Assembly: GCA_009776375.1 (NCBI GenBank)
Contig: WRNW01000003.1
Span: 1 to 39,130, forward strand
Direction: 5' to 3'
DNA from: Candidatus Saccharimonadota bacterium
GTDB taxonomy: Bacteria; Patescibacteriota; Saccharimonadia; Saccharimonadales; Saccharimonadaceae
Length of the DNA stretch: 39,130 nucleotides
A program made the translations under genes and the position numbers. The notes under the pieces were generated by a model. It had not been told where the DNA came from, did not search any database, and saw only the letters and a list, made by a program, of their open reading frames with translations. Position 1 is the first letter of the stretch. The number at the start of each line of letters is the position of its first letter. Positions 24,495 to 32,143 of the stretch are shown piece after piece.

Positions 24495-24745
24495 AAGCCG
24501 ATATTCCCCAAATGTCGATTGGAGATCTCATCAGAAATGGTTTGAATGTGGTTTACTTTGTCGTCGGGATTATTGCGGTGATTATGATCATTATCGCCGG
24601 GTATACCTATCTAACGGCCGACGGCGATCCTGAAAAATCCAAAAAAGGTATGCGGACGATCATCTATAGTTTTGTCGGTTTGGTGGTGGTGATTTGTGCT
24701 TTTGCGATTACTAATTTCATGATGGGTGGGATGGCCAAAACATGA
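24491..24745 (+). CDS. short T4SS pilin-like protein lacking a signal peptide
   Basis: The 84-aa protein starts MKADIPQMSIGDLIRNGLN and then has the two membrane segments with YTYLTADGDPEKSKKGM between them. The ATG overlaps the previous stop as ATGA. Unlike its paralogs, it has no signal peptide, so it may insert through YidC or be an accessory subunit. It overlaps the following gene by 4 nt. Confidence 0.82.
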   Translation: MKADIPQMSIGDLIRNGLNVVYFVVGIIAVIMIIIAGYTYLTADGDPEKSKKGMRTIIYSFVGLVVVICAFAITNFMMGGMAKT

Positions 24746-25218
24746 AACGTTTAGGATTAATAGTCGTCGGCCTGGCAGCTATCGCTAGTCTAGGGTTGGC
24801 GTTTGCGCCAGGAGTGGTGCGAGCTGAGGATGATGGCGATGAATGCACACCACCGGATCAAGGTAAATATTTCGACGGCGAATGTTATAGCATCGCCGAA
24901 TACAACATTCGGGTGATTTGTGCACAAAGTGAAAAAGAAGAAAACAAACCAGCAGTCTGTGACGATTTGGAAAAAGGAGGTTCGGACCAGGGAGTGATCG
25001 GCATCGTTCGCAACGTGATCAATATTCTATTATTTATCGGGGGAATTATCGCGGTGATTGTGATTATTGTCAGCGGCATTAGATTTGCCTCCTCGCGCGG
25101 CGATTCCAACGCCGTCACCAAAGCCCGCCAAAATATTGTCTACGCCGTCGCCGGCCTCGTTATCATGGTCGTCGCCTTTGCGGTCGTTAATTTCGTCATC
25201 GCGCAACTAAATAAGTAA
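24742..25218 (+). CDS. T4SS pilin-like protein
   Basis: The 158-aa protein has a signal peptide (MKRLGLIVVGLAAIASLGLA, cleavage near residue 28), an acidic four-Cys region (DECTPPD, GECYS, RVICAQ, AVCDD) that could form two disulphides, then the two pilin membrane segments with IRFASSRGDSNAVTKARQ between them. It is the last gene of the four-gene coupled set. Confidence 0.87.
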   Translation: MKRLGLIVVGLAAIASLGLAFAPGVVRAEDDGDECTPPDQGKYFDGECYSIAEYNIRVICAQSEKEENKPAVCDDLEKGGSDQGVIGIVRNVINILLFIGGIIAVIVIIVSGIRFASSRGDSNAVTKARQNIVYAVAGLVIMVVAFAVVNFVIAQLNK

Positions 25219-25221
25219 GTA

Positions 25222-25250
25222 TTGCGAAAACACTGGGATTTCGATACAAT
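25222..25250 (+). promoter_or_regulatory. promoter of the pilin gene at 25299
   Basis: TTGCGA (25222-25227), 17-nt spacer and TACAAT (25245-25250). The leader is about 42 nt and ends in a strong AAGGAGGA Shine-Dalgarno sequence, in contrast to the leaderless genes. Confidence 0.6.
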
Positions 25251-25298
25251 GTTTGGCGTATAGCATAAGCACTGGCATGGGTTGCCAAGGAGGATCTG

Positions 25299-25709
25299 AT
25301 GAAAAAATTAGCGGTAATCGTGGCCAGTGTGGTGACGCTGGGGTTGGGAGCGATAGTGCTCGCGCCGGCGCCGGTTTATGCGAGTTGTGATGGTGTGTCG
25401 GGCACGCAGCTAGCTGCCTGTGCTGCCTGCGAAGCCGAACCGGGTGCTACCTGGAGTGACGGTACCTGTGATACTGGGGGCAAAAGCGCCACCGAAATCA
25501 TTCAAATTATCATTAACGTCATGTTGTTCATCGTCGGGATTTTGTCGATCATTATGATCATCTTTGGTGGGATTAGATATGTGACGTCGGCCGGTGATAA
25601 AGGCAAAGTCGACAATGCAAAAAACACGATTGTTTATTCGGTGGTTGGTTTGGTCGTGGCGATCGTCGCCTTTGCTCTAGTTCAATGGGTGTTCAACGCT
25701 TTACAGTAA
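25299..25709 (+). CDS. T4SS pilin-like protein
   Basis: The 136-aa protein has a signal peptide (cleavage after about residue 28, VYA-S), a four-Cys linker (SCDGV, ACAACEAE, TCDTGG), and membrane segments with FGGIRYVTSAGDKGKVDNAKN between them. It is very similar to the 29440 pilin in the C-terminal half. It has its own promoter and a strong Shine-Dalgarno sequence, suggesting high expression and possibly the major pilin. It ends 1 nt from the convergent VirB4 gene. Confidence 0.88.
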   Translation: MKKLAVIVASVVTLGLGAIVLAPAPVYASCDGVSGTQLAACAACEAEPGATWSDGTCDTGGKSATEIIQIIINVMLFIVGILSIIMIIFGGIRYVTSAGDKGKVDNAKNTIVYSVVGLVVAIVAFALVQWVFNALQ

Positions 25710-25710
25710 T

Positions 25711-27540
25711 TTAGCGTGGTACTGCTTCGCGAGGGTTAGTGGTGATCAAGTCAGTCTCAGTCTGCGAGGCGATAATTTGAATATGGACGTGACTTTGGCC
25801 AGCAAAGAACAAACCTTGACCAACCGGAAAATTAGCTAGACGTTTGAGTTCTTCTTCGGTTAGTTTGAAAACTTGGCCCAGGACGTCGATCGCCGAAGCC
25901 GATTGTTTGAGCAGAATCTGCATGCTAGCGTTAGCGACAATCGCTCGACCCATTTGATCACCCATCATGTCTTCGACATCCTGGGAAATTGTCGTTAGTC
26001 CGAGATAATATTTGCGCGCCCGCTTGGCGATCGAAAAGAGGAAATTCGCCGCATCTGGCCACTTCATTAATTGCCAAGCCTCGTCGACGATCAACATCCG
26101 TTTCTTTTTATTCGTGCGGACGATATTCCAGATATGCGATAGCACGATATACATCCCCACCGGCCGCAGTTCGTCCTCGAGATCGCGAATATTAAATACC
26201 ACCATATGATTGTTGATACTCACGTTCGATTGTTGAGAGAAAATACCGGCGAAAGTTCCGGTCGTATATTGACGGAGACGCTGCGCCAATTGCGGTCCGT
26301 TACCACCCATGTGCGCCAACGTGTCATAGAGATCGGCCATCACCGGCGGTTGTGAATTATGAGTCAAAGGATCCGACGTGATCCCCACCCGCGCGTAAGT
26401 ATCAATCAAAGCTTGATCGATATCGGCTTCTTCGGATGGCGACAGGACATTGACGATTTCCCCACTAGCGGCGACCTGACCAGCGCCGAGCATCAACCGC
26501 AATAGTCCATGCAAAGTCACCAAATTCGCCCGCAGCGCGTCGGCCGATTCGCCATCACTACTGTCGACGACTCGCGGTAAATCGAACGGATTAACCCGAG
26601 TACTAGAATTCAAACTGAGGTGGATATAGCTACCACCGACCGCGTCACAGAGTCGATCGTATTCATTTTCCGGATCAATAATGATAATTTCTGCACCCAT
26701 CATCATCGTTCGTAGCGCCTCGAGCTTGACAGTAAATGATTTCCCAGCACCAGATTTAGCAAAAACCACCATGTTGGCGTTTTCCAAACTGAATCGATCA
26801 AAAATCACCAAACCGTTGTTGTGCATATTCACCCCGTAAAGGATGCCGTTATCCTGGGTTAAATCAGCGCTAGTAAACGGAAAAGAAGTCGAAATCGCTC
26901 CAGTATTCATGTTACGACGGATTTTCAGATCATCGATAAATTGCGGGACTGTCGAATTGAGACCTTGTTCCTGTTGGGCCGAAGCAACCTTGGTTAAAAC
27001 CATTTGTTGACCAAAGATGGTTTCAATTTTATGAGTGGCGAAATTGAGTTCTTCCTGGCTGTCGGCATAGAGCGTGACATAGAGGCCAAAACGGTAGAAC
27101 TTTTCCATACCAGTTTGCAATTGGTCGCGCAGTTCTTCGGCGTCCTGGTAAGCCGCCTCGAGCGCCGGGTCGCGGACTTTGCCCTTTTCCGCATTGATGG
27201 ACATGCTGGCCTCGAGCTGGGTGACTTTCTTGCGCAAGTTATTCATGACGACTTGACTGTCAACGGGATAGACAAAAATGCTGAGGTCGAGGACTTCGTC
27301 GAGGTTGATAATTGACGACAGCCAACCCGTGTAAATCGTGCGTGGATAAGCGTAAATGTAAAGCGTTCGGCACCACCGGGTGCCCAACATAAAGTAGCCG
27401 GCTTTGAAATCGATCGACGCCGGTGCCACCAAATCGCGCAGGGTGGTGATACCTTTTTGGAATTCGGCCTCGACCTCGGCGGCCTCACGCGCGCGCTGTT
27501 CGGCGGCGAGATCGACTTGGGAAACTTTCTTTTTAACCAC
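25711..27540 (-). CDS. VirB4/TraC-type T4SS ATPase
   Basis: The 609-aa ATPase energises T4SS assembly and transport. Walker A FAKSGAGKSFTVK lies near residues 260-272 and Walker B RMLIVDEAWQLM near 480-491; DPENEY and STRVNPFD are further VirB4 hallmarks. I choose the GTG at 27540, preceded by AAGGAGG, because it overlaps the upstream stop; the longer frame to 27633 lacks such a site. The usual VirB4 N-terminal part appears to be the separate upstream gene, though this protein still has a ~240-residue N-terminal region. It ends 1 nt from the 25299 pilin. Confidence 0.95.
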   Translation of the reverse strand: MVKKKVSQVDLAAEQRAREAAEVEAEFQKGITTLRDLVAPASIDFKAGYFMLGTRWCRTLYIYAYPRTIYTGWLSSIINLDEVLDLSIFVYPVDSQVVMNNLRKKVTQLEASMSINAEKGKVRDPALEAAYQDAEELRDQLQTGMEKFYRFGLYVTLYADSQEELNFATHKIETIFGQQMVLTKVASAQQEQGLNSTVPQFIDDLKIRRNMNTGAISTSFPFTSADLTQDNGILYGVNMHNNGLVIFDRFSLENANMVVFAKSGAGKSFTVKLEALRTMMMGAEIIIIDPENEYDRLCDAVGGSYIHLSLNSSTRVNPFDLPRVVDSSDGESADALRANLVTLHGLLRLMLGAGQVAASGEIVNVLSPSEEADIDQALIDTYARVGITSDPLTHNSQPPVMADLYDTLAHMGGNGPQLAQRLRQYTTGTFAGIFSQQSNVSINNHMVVFNIRDLEDELRPVGMYIVLSHIWNIVRTNKKKRMLIVDEAWQLMKWPDAANFLFSIAKRARKYYLGLTTISQDVEDMMGDQMGRAIVANASMQILLKQSASAIDVLGQVFKLTEEELKRLANFPVGQGLFFAGQSHVHIQIIASQTETDLITTNPREAVPR

Positions 27541-28303
27541 TGACGGCACCTCCTTGATCTGGAGCTGGGGCTGGACCTTCACCCTTGCGGACGACGGTAT
27601 TGACGTAATTTCGAAAATCACCAATCGGTTCACGAACAGCGGTGTCAGGATTATAGACGTTATACATCAGTGCGCCGATTTCCTTGGTTTGGAGTTGGAC
27701 GGCTCGAACGCCAATCTGCATTAAGCCATTAATCACAGCAGCGACGCGGCGAGACATTTCTTCCTTGACGCGGTTGTATTGATCGGCGGGGACTTTGATG
27801 TATTGGTGACGTTTAGCAGGAATAAACAGATTAGTCAGCAGGCCTTTGCTAGTATCGCTATCGCGACCAAGTTGGGCGCTCTCATCTCCCAGAGTATACG
27901 GAATGACGATAAAGAAACTCTTGTCCATGATGTTGGCTTCCTGGGAGAGAATATCGATGAATTGAATATAATCGTCCATCAACACGCCGAGCAACATGTT
28001 GTCTTGGTTGACCCGAATCTGTTCTAACTTTTCAAGGTACGGACCAATGTCGACTTTTTGCGAACGAATATAGATCTGGATTGCAAAAGTCAAAGAATTC
28101 AAAAACTGTTGGTAAGAATACTCAATACCTTCACGCTCGCGCTCACTCATCAGATCAAAGTTGACCGATTGAGCAGCGACGATCGACCGATAAGTTCCAT
28201 CACCCATGATCAGCATGTTGTCGCGAATCTCCTGGAACATCAGCGTGTTCTGGGTCGAACTAGGATTTTTGAGCGCAACTGGCTGTGGTTGAATTGGATT
28301 CAC
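27533..28303 (-). CDS. TraC-like N-terminal domain protein, partner of VirB4
   Basis: The 256-aa protein has no membrane segment. The region from LMFQEIRDNMLIMGDG (about residue 22) through FDLMSEREREGIEYSYQQFL resembles the N-terminal domain of TraC/VirB4 ATPases, which CPR genomes often encode as a separate gene. The GTG at 28303 follows AAAGGAAAGGG and lies 16 nt after the PrgI stop; the longer frame overlaps PrgI by ~100 nt. Its stop overlaps the VirB4 GTG. It probably binds the VirB4 C-terminal ATPase as a split subunit. Confidence 0.82.
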   Translation of the reverse strand: MNPIQPQPVALKNPSSTQNTLMFQEIRDNMLIMGDGTYRSIVAAQSVNFDLMSEREREGIEYSYQQFLNSLTFAIQIYIRSQKVDIGPYLEKLEQIRVNQDNMLLGVLMDDYIQFIDILSQEANIMDKSFFIVIPYTLGDESAQLGRDSDTSKGLLTNLFIPAKRHQYIKVPADQYNRVKEEMSRRVAAVINGLMQIGVRAVQLQTKEIGALMYNVYNPDTAVREPIGDFRNYVNTVVRKGEGPAPAPDQGGAVSG

Positions 28304-28319
28304 TGGCCCACCCTTTCCT

Positions 28320-29330
28320 TTAACGTAGAGAAATTTCTCCACTTTGATTATCGTCAATTTCACTGCGACGTGGAGTCGCTGCGTCTTGTGTAACGGTGCT
28401 CGTCCTCGGAGAATCCTGAGCAAGCTCAGTTTCTCTCTCAGACGTTTCCATTATAGCAGATTCTGGCGCGGTTGTTGGCGGTGGCGTCGCGGCGGGCGCT
28501 GGTGTCGCGGTCGTCGTTAGCGTTGGATTATCCGGTACTGGCGAAGTACTCGGCGGTTGAACAACAGTCTGCCGAAAAGCCGTCATCGAATTGGCCGCCG
28601 ACTGTTTGAGCATAGCGCTGAGAGCGGCTTCGTCCTCGGTCGGCATCGCCGGCGCGGCGGGCGGCGGTGTGGTGGCGGCTGCGGCGGACGGTGGTGTATA
28701 GGTCGGTGGTGTGAAACTGGCCTGCGTGGTTGGTGCTGGCGTGGCGGGCGCGGTGGACAGAGTTTGCATGTGCGTCACGGCCGCCTGGCGGGCGCGCTGT
28801 TCGGATTGTTCGAGCATTTGAGACAGTTCGTTGTTCAAGGAAGTGTCTTCGAAAACGTCGGTGACGGTATTAGCCGCCAGCGCATAATCATCATAGAGAT
28901 TAACGTTCCCGCGCGTCGACCAACCTTGAGTATCGACGACATCCGCCAAAAATGACAAACGTTGCGTGGCTTCGGCGCTGCTGATGTCTTTGGTCTGAGG
29001 CGTGCTATCGATTGGTGGATTAGTAATTTCGACCAAACTTTCTTGACCGTCCGGATTCCATAGGCGTTTGGTTGGATAAAAGTAAAAGTGAATCAGCGCG
29101 CCGATATAGATTTCCATTGGTTGACCTCGGCGCGGAATCGCTAAAGTACCAAAAACCAAAGTAATCGGCAGCGGCACAACCGCGAGCGGTATGGCAATCA
29201 TCGTTGCCAAAAAATACGCCAAAGCCGCCGCCGCCAGCGCGATCATCGCGTAGATAAACTGACGAAACGATAACGGCCCGAGCAGTTTGTCGTCGGCTTC
29301 GACATCTTGGGGGACTTTGTGTTCAGCCAT
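28320..29330 (-). CDS. PrgI-family (VirB3-like) T4SS membrane protein with Pro/Thr/Ala-rich tail
   Basis: The 336-aa protein starts MAEHKVPQDVEADDKLLGPL, typical of PrgI, then has two membrane segments (about residues 25-47 and 50-66) and RRGQPMEIYIGALIHFYFYP, the PrgI motif. Residues from ~130 form a long Pro/Thr/Ala-rich tail, not found in the ~110-aa PrgI core, which may be an unstructured cytosolic linker. The ATG at 29330 is 7 nt from a -10 box, without a Shine-Dalgarno sequence. It heads the operon prgI - traC-like - virB4. VirB3/PrgI proteins bind VirB4 at the membrane. Confidence 0.9.
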   Translation of the reverse strand: MAEHKVPQDVEADDKLLGPLSFRQFIYAMIALAAAALAYFLATMIAIPLAVVPLPITLVFGTLAIPRRGQPMEIYIGALIHFYFYPTKRLWNPDGQESLVEITNPPIDSTPQTKDISSAEATQRLSFLADVVDTQGWSTRGNVNLYDDYALAANTVTDVFEDTSLNNELSQMLEQSEQRARQAAVTHMQTLSTAPATPAPTTQASFTPPTYTPPSAAAATTPPPAAPAMPTEDEAALSAMLKQSAANSMTAFRQTVVQPPSTSPVPDNPTLTTTATPAPAATPPPTTAPESAIMETSERETELAQDSPRTSTVTQDAATPRRSEIDDNQSGEISLR

Positions 29331-29337
29331 ATTGATT

Positions 29338-29346
29338 ATTTTATCA
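29338..29346 (-). promoter_or_regulatory. extended -10 promoter of prgI (leaderless spacing)
   Basis: The minus strand reads TGATAAAAT, then 7 nt to the ATG. It is divergent from the pilin promoter at 29373. Confidence 0.5.
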
Positions 29347-29372
29347 TAAAAGTGCCTATGCTTGAAAACTGC

Positions 29373-29402
29373 TTGACCACCGAGTCTTTTTTGCTGTATA
29401 AT
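29373..29402 (+). promoter_or_regulatory. promoter of the pilin gene at 29440
   Basis: TTGACC (29373-29378), 18-nt spacer and TATAAT (29397-29402). The ~30-nt leader ends in AAGGAG. Confidence 0.7.
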
Positions 29403-29439
29403 CAATTATATTAAACGTAAACGAGTATAAGGAGAAGAA

Positions 29440-29850
29440 ATGAAATCGGTTGTCAAAAAGATTGCTACGGCCCTACTGGTGGTACCGGTACTGATGTTGA
29501 CGCTTGGTCTAGGCGGAATGTTCGGTGCGCCGGCGTTTGCTGACTGTGATGAACAAACCGGACTGACTGGTGCACTGCAAGCAGAATGCTCCAAGGGTGA
29601 AGGCCAGCAAACTGATCTCTTTGGTCCCAATGGTGTTATCACTCTGATTATTAATATCATGCTCTTTATTATCGGGATTCTTTGTATCATCATGATTATT
29701 TTTGGCGGGATTCGCTATACGACTTCGACTGGTGATAAAGGTCGCATTGACAACGCTAAAAACACGATTATCTATGCTGTCGTCGGTCTGATCGTGGCGA
29801 TTGTCGCCTACGCGCTAGTTAGATGGGTATTCGGAGCGATAGGTGGTTAG
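29440..29850 (+). CDS. T4SS pilin-like protein
   Basis: The 136-aa protein has a signal peptide (cleavage near residue 31, AFA-D), two Cys in the mature part (DCDEQ, AECSKG), then two membrane segments with FGGIRYTTSTGDKGRIDNAKN between them. It is a close paralog of the 25299 pilin. A strong promoter and an AAGGAG Shine-Dalgarno sequence suggest high expression. It is divergent from the PrgI-VirB4 operon. Confidence 0.88.
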   Translation: MKSVVKKIATALLVVPVLMLTLGLGGMFGAPAFADCDEQTGLTGALQAECSKGEGQQTDLFGPNGVITLIINIMLFIIGILCIIMIIFGGIRYTTSTGDKGRIDNAKNTIIYAVVGLIVAIVAYALVRWVFGAIGG

Positions 29851-29906
29851 GGTGAGTCAATGAACAAGATTTTTTCTAAGATCACAAAATTACGAACAGG
29901 TTTAGC

Positions 29907-30281
29907 ATGCTGGTGCTATCGGCGCTGACCGCGGTGGCGGTTCTGCCTCGATCCGCTCGCGGGCTGTCGCTCATGGATGTCATCAACGGTGCTTATCGCG
30001 GTGAAGGTCAACCAACCGATTTATTCGCTGGTGGTGATGCACTGATTCCCCGGATGATTAACCTGATGTTGTTCATCGTCGGTATTTTGGCGATCGTTTT
30101 TCTGATCTTTGGTGGAATTCGTTATGTTATTTCTGGCGGTGACAAAACCAAAGTTGACGCCGCGAAAAACACCATCCTCTATGCGATTGTTGGTCTGGTG
30201 GTGGCAATTCTCGGTTACGCTGTGGTTAACTGGGTGATTGGCATCGTCAGCAATGGCGGCGGCAGTGGCGGGGTCGTCTAA
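29907..30281 (+). CDS. T4SS pilin-like protein, probable 5' frameshift
   Basis: The 124-aa frame begins MLVLSALTAVAVLPRSARG, a hydrophobic and cleavage region without the usual basic start, then has the two pilin membrane segments with FGGIRYVISGGDKTKVDAAKN between them. Another ATG at 29860, with GGGTGAG upstream, begins MNKIFSKITKLRTG but ends after 22 codons in a different frame. Adding one A to the AAAA at 29886-29889 would join the two into a normal signal peptide. It lacks the Cys residues of its paralogs. Either a true frameshift or a sequence error. Confidence 0.75.
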   Translation: MLVLSALTAVAVLPRSARGLSLMDVINGAYRGEGQPTDLFAGGDALIPRMINLMLFIVGILAIVFLIFGGIRYVISGGDKTKVDAAKNTILYAIVGLVVAILGYAVVNWVIGIVSNGGGSGGVV

Positions 30282-30326
30282 TTTTACCCGTATAAATATA
30301 CGAGCAAAATCTGTCTGTTTCAATTA

Positions 30327-30800
30327 TTACTGAATCTGAACTTTGCGCGGTTGTTTTTCGCGAACTTTATTAAAGGAAATCGTCAGAACACCGTCCTTTA
30401 ACACGGCTTCGACTTCGTCTTCCTTGACCGGAATCGGTAGCACCAAGGTACGACTAAATTCACCCCAATAACATTCCTGGACGTGCCACTGGATCGCCGC
30501 GGTATCATCGCCACTACTGAGCGTACCGCTAATCGTCAGGACGCTATCAGCAATACTCACATCCAGATCACCCTTGTTGACGCCAGCCGTGCGGGCCTTG
30601 ATAATCAATTTTTCCTCAGTTTCGTAAACGTCCACCGCTAGCTGACCGGGTACGCTGTCGTATTCCTCCTCGATCGTGGTCATCGTCGTCACCATTTCTG
30701 GCTCGGCCGACTCAGTCGTCGATTCATCATCAGCCAAAAAAGCGGCCGCCAACTCATCATCTAGTAGCAGGTCGTCATCTGCTTGTTTATCTCTCGCCAT
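30327..30800 (-). CDS. Hsp20 small heat shock protein
   Basis: The 157-aa protein has an acidic disordered N-terminus (1-50) and an alpha-crystallin domain at about 55-145: LAVDVYETEEKLIIKARTAG at its start, and AVLKDGVLTISFNK, the conserved A-x-x-x-x-G-V-L motif, near 133-146. It holds unfolding proteins. A Shine-Dalgarno AAGGAGG lies 6-8 nt before the ATG. No CIRCE-type operator is seen; the promoter is an ordinary TTGCAC/TATAAT pair. It converges on the last pilin, 45 nt apart, with a small AT-rich hairpin (CGTATA-AA-TATACG) between. Confidence 0.95.
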   Translation of the reverse strand: MARDKQADDDLLLDDELAAAFLADDESTTESAEPEMVTTMTTIEEEYDSVPGQLAVDVYETEEKLIIKARTAGVNKGDLDVSIADSVLTISGTLSSGDDTAAIQWHVQECYWGEFSRTLVLPIPVKEDEVEAVLKDGVLTISFNKVREKQPRKVQIQ

Positions 30801-30842
30801 GTCTCCCTCCTTTTCTCGCTAAAATTCGGCGTATGTGAGATA

Positions 30843-30871
30843 ATTATAGCGTATATTGAGTAAGTGTGCAA
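30843..30871 (-). promoter_or_regulatory. hsp20 promoter
   Basis: On the minus strand TTGCAC (30871-30866), 17-nt spacer and TATAAT (30848-30843); the leader is about 36 nt. Confidence 0.65.
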
Positions 30872-30904
30872 GTTTTCGCAAAGCCCGGGCAGGTAAAAAT
30901 TACA

Positions 30905-31606
30905 ATGATCGATTGGTTACTGCGGTGGTTGTCACCCCATATCTGCGAAGGTTGTGGTCAGGTCGGCGACAGCCTCTGCGAACGTTGTAATTTTTACATT
31001 TTAAAGCACCGCTGGCCAAAATGCTTAAATTGTCGATGTCTGATGACGATCGTTGAACGGGCGCCGCGCGGTAACCTGTGTCGTGATTGTCGCCGCCGCC
31101 TGCCCTTTGCTCGAGCCTTCGTCGTCGGCAGCAGAACCAAAACTTTGAAAAAGTTAGTCGGTAATTATAAATATTTTTCGCGACGTGAAAGTGCGCGAGC
31201 AATCGCTGGGTTGCTCAGCGCTATTTTACCCGAGGAATTGCCAGATTTGGTGATCGTACCTTTGCCGACCATTCCGCAACACATTCGTGAGCGCGGTTTT
31301 GATCACATGAAATTAGTCGCGCGACGATTATCGCGCCAGCGGAACCTAGCGTGCGAACCAAATCTGCTGCTGCGAACGGATAACATTTCCCAACATTCGG
31401 CCAATTTGCGCGAGCGGGCGAAACAGGCCGCGCAAGCTTTCACCATTAATCCGCGCCGTCCGATGCCCACGCGGATTCTGCTGATTGATGATATTTATAC
31501 TACTGGTGCGACGGTTGCGGCTGCGGCGAAACTTTTAAAGAAACACGGTGCTAAGGAAATCTGGCTGGGTATCGTCGCCCGCCAGGTCGATCGATCAAAT
31601 AAATAA
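30905..31606 (+). CDS. comF: ComF family phosphoribosyltransferase-like protein
   Basis: The protein of about 233 aa starts MIDWLLRWLSPHICEGCG and has zinc-ribbon-like Cys pairs (CEGC, CERC, CLNC, CRDC) in the first 80 residues. The PRPP-binding motif ILLIDDIYTTGATV is near the C-terminus, preceded by PLPTIPQHIRERGFDH. ComF proteins support DNA uptake and single-strand DNA handling during transformation. The start at 30905 gives the family N-terminus; a GTG at 30866 is in frame but overlaps the hsp20 promoter. It fits the DNA-import theme of the T4SS region. Confidence 0.92.
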   Translation: MIDWLLRWLSPHICEGCGQVGDSLCERCNFYILKHRWPKCLNCRCLMTIVERAPRGNLCRDCRRRLPFARAFVVGSRTKTLKKLVGNYKYFSRRESARAIAGLLSAILPEELPDLVIVPLPTIPQHIRERGFDHMKLVARRLSRQRNLACEPNLLLRTDNISQHSANLRERAKQAAQAFTINPRRPMPTRILLIDDIYTTGATVAAAAKLLKKHGAKEIWLGIVARQVDRSNK

Positions 31607-31632
31607 TATTGACGAAAACGCTAAAGCATATA

Positions 31633-31649
31633 TTTGCAATACTTGCAAA
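31633..31649. promoter_or_regulatory. 17-bp palindrome over a -35 box
   Basis: TTTGCAA (31633-31639), TAC, TTGCAAA (31643-31649): a perfect dyad. Its right arm contains the -35 TTGCAA of the promoter ending at 31670. This is a classic repressor-operator arrangement. Confidence 0.5.
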
Positions 31650-31670
31650 GAGTACCTATCGTGATACAAT
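31643..31670 (+). promoter_or_regulatory. promoter without a clear protein gene
   Basis: TTGCAA (31643-31648), 16-nt spacer and TACAAT (31665-31670). It reads toward the tRNA-Ser(GCT) gene on its antisense side. Confidence 0.5.
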
Positions 31671-31676
31671 AGGGAC

Positions 31677-31780
31677 ATCATTAATGATAAGAGGCGTGGA
31701 GTCGATTCCGCCTCATTCAATCTAGCCAGAACTCTGAGCGTGACTATTGAACGGATGCGTTTAGCTAAGGATACTTTTTT
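31677..31780 (+). ncRNA. possible short transcript between comF and the tRNA cluster
   Basis: The segment downstream of the promoter carries a GC hairpin (GAGGCG 31691-31696 with CGCCTC 31709-31714), a small CAGA/TCTG hairpin, and ends at ACTTTTTTC (31772-31780). The only ORF at its start is 13 codons (MIRGVESIPPHSI). No family is recognised; it may be a regulated RNA or leader peptide. Terminator evidence is weak. Confidence 0.3.
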
Positions 31781-31816
31781 CATAATGATCGTTCTAAACT
31801 TGAATGACTAGATACT

Positions 31817-31909
31817 TGGCGGAGGAGGAGGGATTTGAACCCTCGCGCCAACTTTCGCCGACCTAACGATTTAGCAAACCGTCCCCTTCAGCCACTTGGG
31901 TACTCCTCC
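31817..31909 (-). tRNA. tRNA-Ser (anticodon GCT)
   Basis: A 7-bp acceptor stem GGAGGAG/CTCCTCC, discriminator G and encoded CCA are visible. The anticodon loop TTGCTAA gives GCT. A long variable arm, typical of serine tRNA, and a GGTTCAAATCC T-arm are present. Confidence 0.95.
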
Positions 31910-31934
31910 GCGTGCTTAAATTATAGCATATATC

Positions 31935-31943
31935 TGGTATAAT
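31935..31943 (+). promoter_or_regulatory. extended -10 promoter of tRNA-Ser(TGA)
   Basis: The TGGTATAAT box ends 7 nt before the mature tRNA 5' end, so the precursor would have almost no 5' leader. Confidence 0.5.
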
Positions 31944-31950
31944 CATATAT

Positions 31951-32040
31951 GGAAGGGTGACCGAGTGGTTTAAGGAGCCTGTCTTGAAAACAGGTGGGGG
32001 CTCACGCCTCCCGAGGGTTCAAATCCCTCCCCTTCCGCCA
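31951..32040 (+). tRNA. tRNA-Ser (anticodon TGA)
   Basis: Acceptor stem GGAAGGG/CCCTTCC, discriminator G, encoded CCA. The loop CTTGAAA flanked by CCTGT/ACAGG gives TGA. Long variable arm, as expected for serine. Confidence 0.96.
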
Positions 32041-32108
32041 AGCATCTGGCCGCATCGGACTATGGCTGATCAGTATGAGACGGGTGCTCGGCTGCGCCAG
32101 AACTAGGA

Positions 32109-32137
32109 TAGACTTTTATTTTTGATATTGTTATACT
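32109..32137 (+). promoter_or_regulatory. promoter of the 176-aa membrane protein (leaderless spacing)
   Basis: TAGACT (32109-32114), 17-nt spacer and TATACT (32132-32137), then 6 nt to the ATG. Confidence 0.6.
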
Positions 32138-32143
32138 AAACAT

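Noticed and set aside
28557-28955. 132-aa Gly/Arg/Cys-rich plus-strand ORF
   Set aside because: It is antisense to the Pro/Thr/Ala-rich tail of PrgI; its composition is a product of that GC-rich repeat-like coding.
30801-30840. CIRCE or heat-shock operator for hsp20
   Set aside because: No TTAGCACTC-N9-GAGTGCTAA or related inverted repeat is visible in the leader or promoter.
31595-31783. 62-aa minus-strand ORF between comF and the tRNA cluster
   Set aside because: It has no ribosome site or -10 at leaderless spacing, lies opposite a better promoter/hairpin signal, and overlaps comF's end.
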